This document shows positions 63,198 to 64,000 of a stretch of 64,000 bases of DNA, one piece after another. This DNA comes from Trichoplax sp. H2 (lineage: Eukaryota; Placozoa; Uniplacotomia; Trichoplacea). The notes under the pieces were generated by a model. It was not told the origin of the DNA, did no database searches, and saw nothing but the letters and a program-made list of their open reading frames with translations. The stretch spans positions 62,001 to 126,000 of the forward strand of contig NOWV01000090.1 of the NCBI GenBank assembly GCA_003344405.1, written 5' to 3'. Numbering within the stretch: the first letter of the stretch is position 1; each line of letters opens with the position of its first letter. A program made the translations under genes and the position numbers.

Positions 63198-63872
63198 GTA
63201 TGTTTGAGTCATAAGACTGTTAGACTGCAAATTACACTTGGACTTCCAGGCAATCAGTCACTGATTGCGTTCAACAAGTCTAAACAAGCCCTAAAAAAAT
63301 AGAAGTTGGCAATATTAGCTTAACAATCATAATATGTTACGGACATTGCACACGGACAATCTAAATTTATGCATCATTCTAATCCATTTATTGAACTCGA
63401 CCTGTCTGTCTGTCTGTATACAGGGATCAAGGAGAACCTTGGTAGTCTGGTAGCCAAACGGGCGACTTCTCAATCCATTTTTACCCCTACCTCTTTAAAA
63501 TATTGTAAGAGCAGTAAGCAGGGGTAAAATTAAATTGATTTATGAAGGCAGTTATTGGAACAGGGACTTTTAAGGGGTGAAAATTGGTTGAGAAATCCCT
63601 AGTCAAATATGGACTGCTAGAAGTAGTAGATACAGTACTTGCTTGCCCAGTTTGTTATCGTTCACATCGTTAAAATAGTAATGTGGTCGACGGCTAAATT
63701 AAAGCTGCAACTACTGTAGAGGACACTGTACAGTTGTACAGTATGAGTTGAGTCAGTTAAAGCACTCCGTGTACGACATTTACTGGAACCCCCTATATAC
63801 TACAGTAGTACTAGTCTATTTGTCGCTCACGCGTACAAGAAAAGAAATGTACGCAATGCGTGAGTTCATTAC
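63198..63872. other. Non-coding stretch with palindromic TACTGTA words
   Basis: Presumably an intron of the divergent gene or intergenic DNA. It includes a gacctgtctgtctgtctg run at about 63399-63416 and self-complementary tactgta/acagta words at about 63630, 63711-63747 and 63801. No exon could be supported. Confidence 0.4.
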
Positions 63873-64000
63873 CTTGGCCAGTTAGGCCTGCCAAAACCTC
63901 CAATATTGAAAGTTTGTCGCAGCAGACATTTTTTTAGCACTTTATCAACACAGTCCAGAGCATCGATGAAAAGGCCAGTAGGTGCATCTCCATGTTGACT
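63873..64000 (-). CDS. Exon candidate running off the window (minus strand)
   Basis: The minus strand is open from the window edge to a donor (gtaatg) after 63873, reading QHGDAPTGLFIDALDC, then VDKVLKKCLLRQTFNIGGFG and RPNWP. The composition is protein-like, with regular hydrophobic spacing. I do not recognise it. Any downstream exons must fit before 63198 unless the gene overlaps the divergent gene, and none was found, so strand and reality are uncertain. Confidence 0.3.

Noticed and set aside
1-64000. tRNA, rRNA, CRISPR arrays and bacterial-type operons
   Set aside because: I scanned for typical tRNA T-loop words and for regularly spaced short repeats and found none; all array-like repeats have units of 90 bp or more without spacers.

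Overview
The window is AT-rich animal (metazoan) nuclear DNA with intron-dense genes and mostly short introns (about 40-800 bp). Gene content (a full-length FANCD2, BMS1, a GRAMD1/Aster sterol-transfer protein and single-exon rhodopsin-type GPCRs) and gene style fit a placozoan such as Trichoplax. That species call is an inference, not something read directly. All multi-exon models were built by hand from reading frame, splice sites and remembered family motifs. In the three big genes the exon phases close and total length is a multiple of three.

Layout. 1-4.1 kb: no recognisable gene. 4.2-12.9 kb: repeat-rich DNA with a fold-back element (4577-5196), an assembly gap flanked by a duplicated segment (7341-8823) and tandem repeats (9.3-11.7 kb); most of it probably lies in the first intron of the next gene. 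5.6-18.7 kb (+): GRAMD1/Aster homologue, 23 proposed exons, 741 aa, with GRAM, VASt and C-terminal membrane segments. 18.7-31.3 kb: gene-poor, with several tandem duplications and a few exon-like patches. 31.4-32.4 and 39.6-40.6 kb (+): two paralogous single-exon class A GPCRs, each with its own degenerate tandem repeats upstream; a coding-like relic lies between them. 43.5-50.0 kb (-): BMS1 ribosome-biogenesis GTPase, 20 exons, 1125 aa, with a probable U12-type intron. 50.05-50.57 kb (-): a small ankyrin-like locus with an in-frame stop. 51.5-63.1 kb (-): FANCD2, 46 exons, 1372 aa. 63.14 kb (+): first exon of a divergent gene, 45 bp from the FANCD2 start. At 63.87-64.0 kb a minus-strand exon candidate runs off the window.

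The genes do not form a pathway. GRAMD1 moves cholesterol at ER contacts, the GPCRs sense extracellular ligands, BMS1 acts in 40S ribosome assembly, and FANCD2 acts in interstrand-crosslink repair. The most notable points are the apparent loss in FANCD2 of the lysine that is monoubiquitinated in vertebrates, the U12-like intron in BMS1, the 45-bp divergent start region, and the fold-back element with internal 96-bp amplification.
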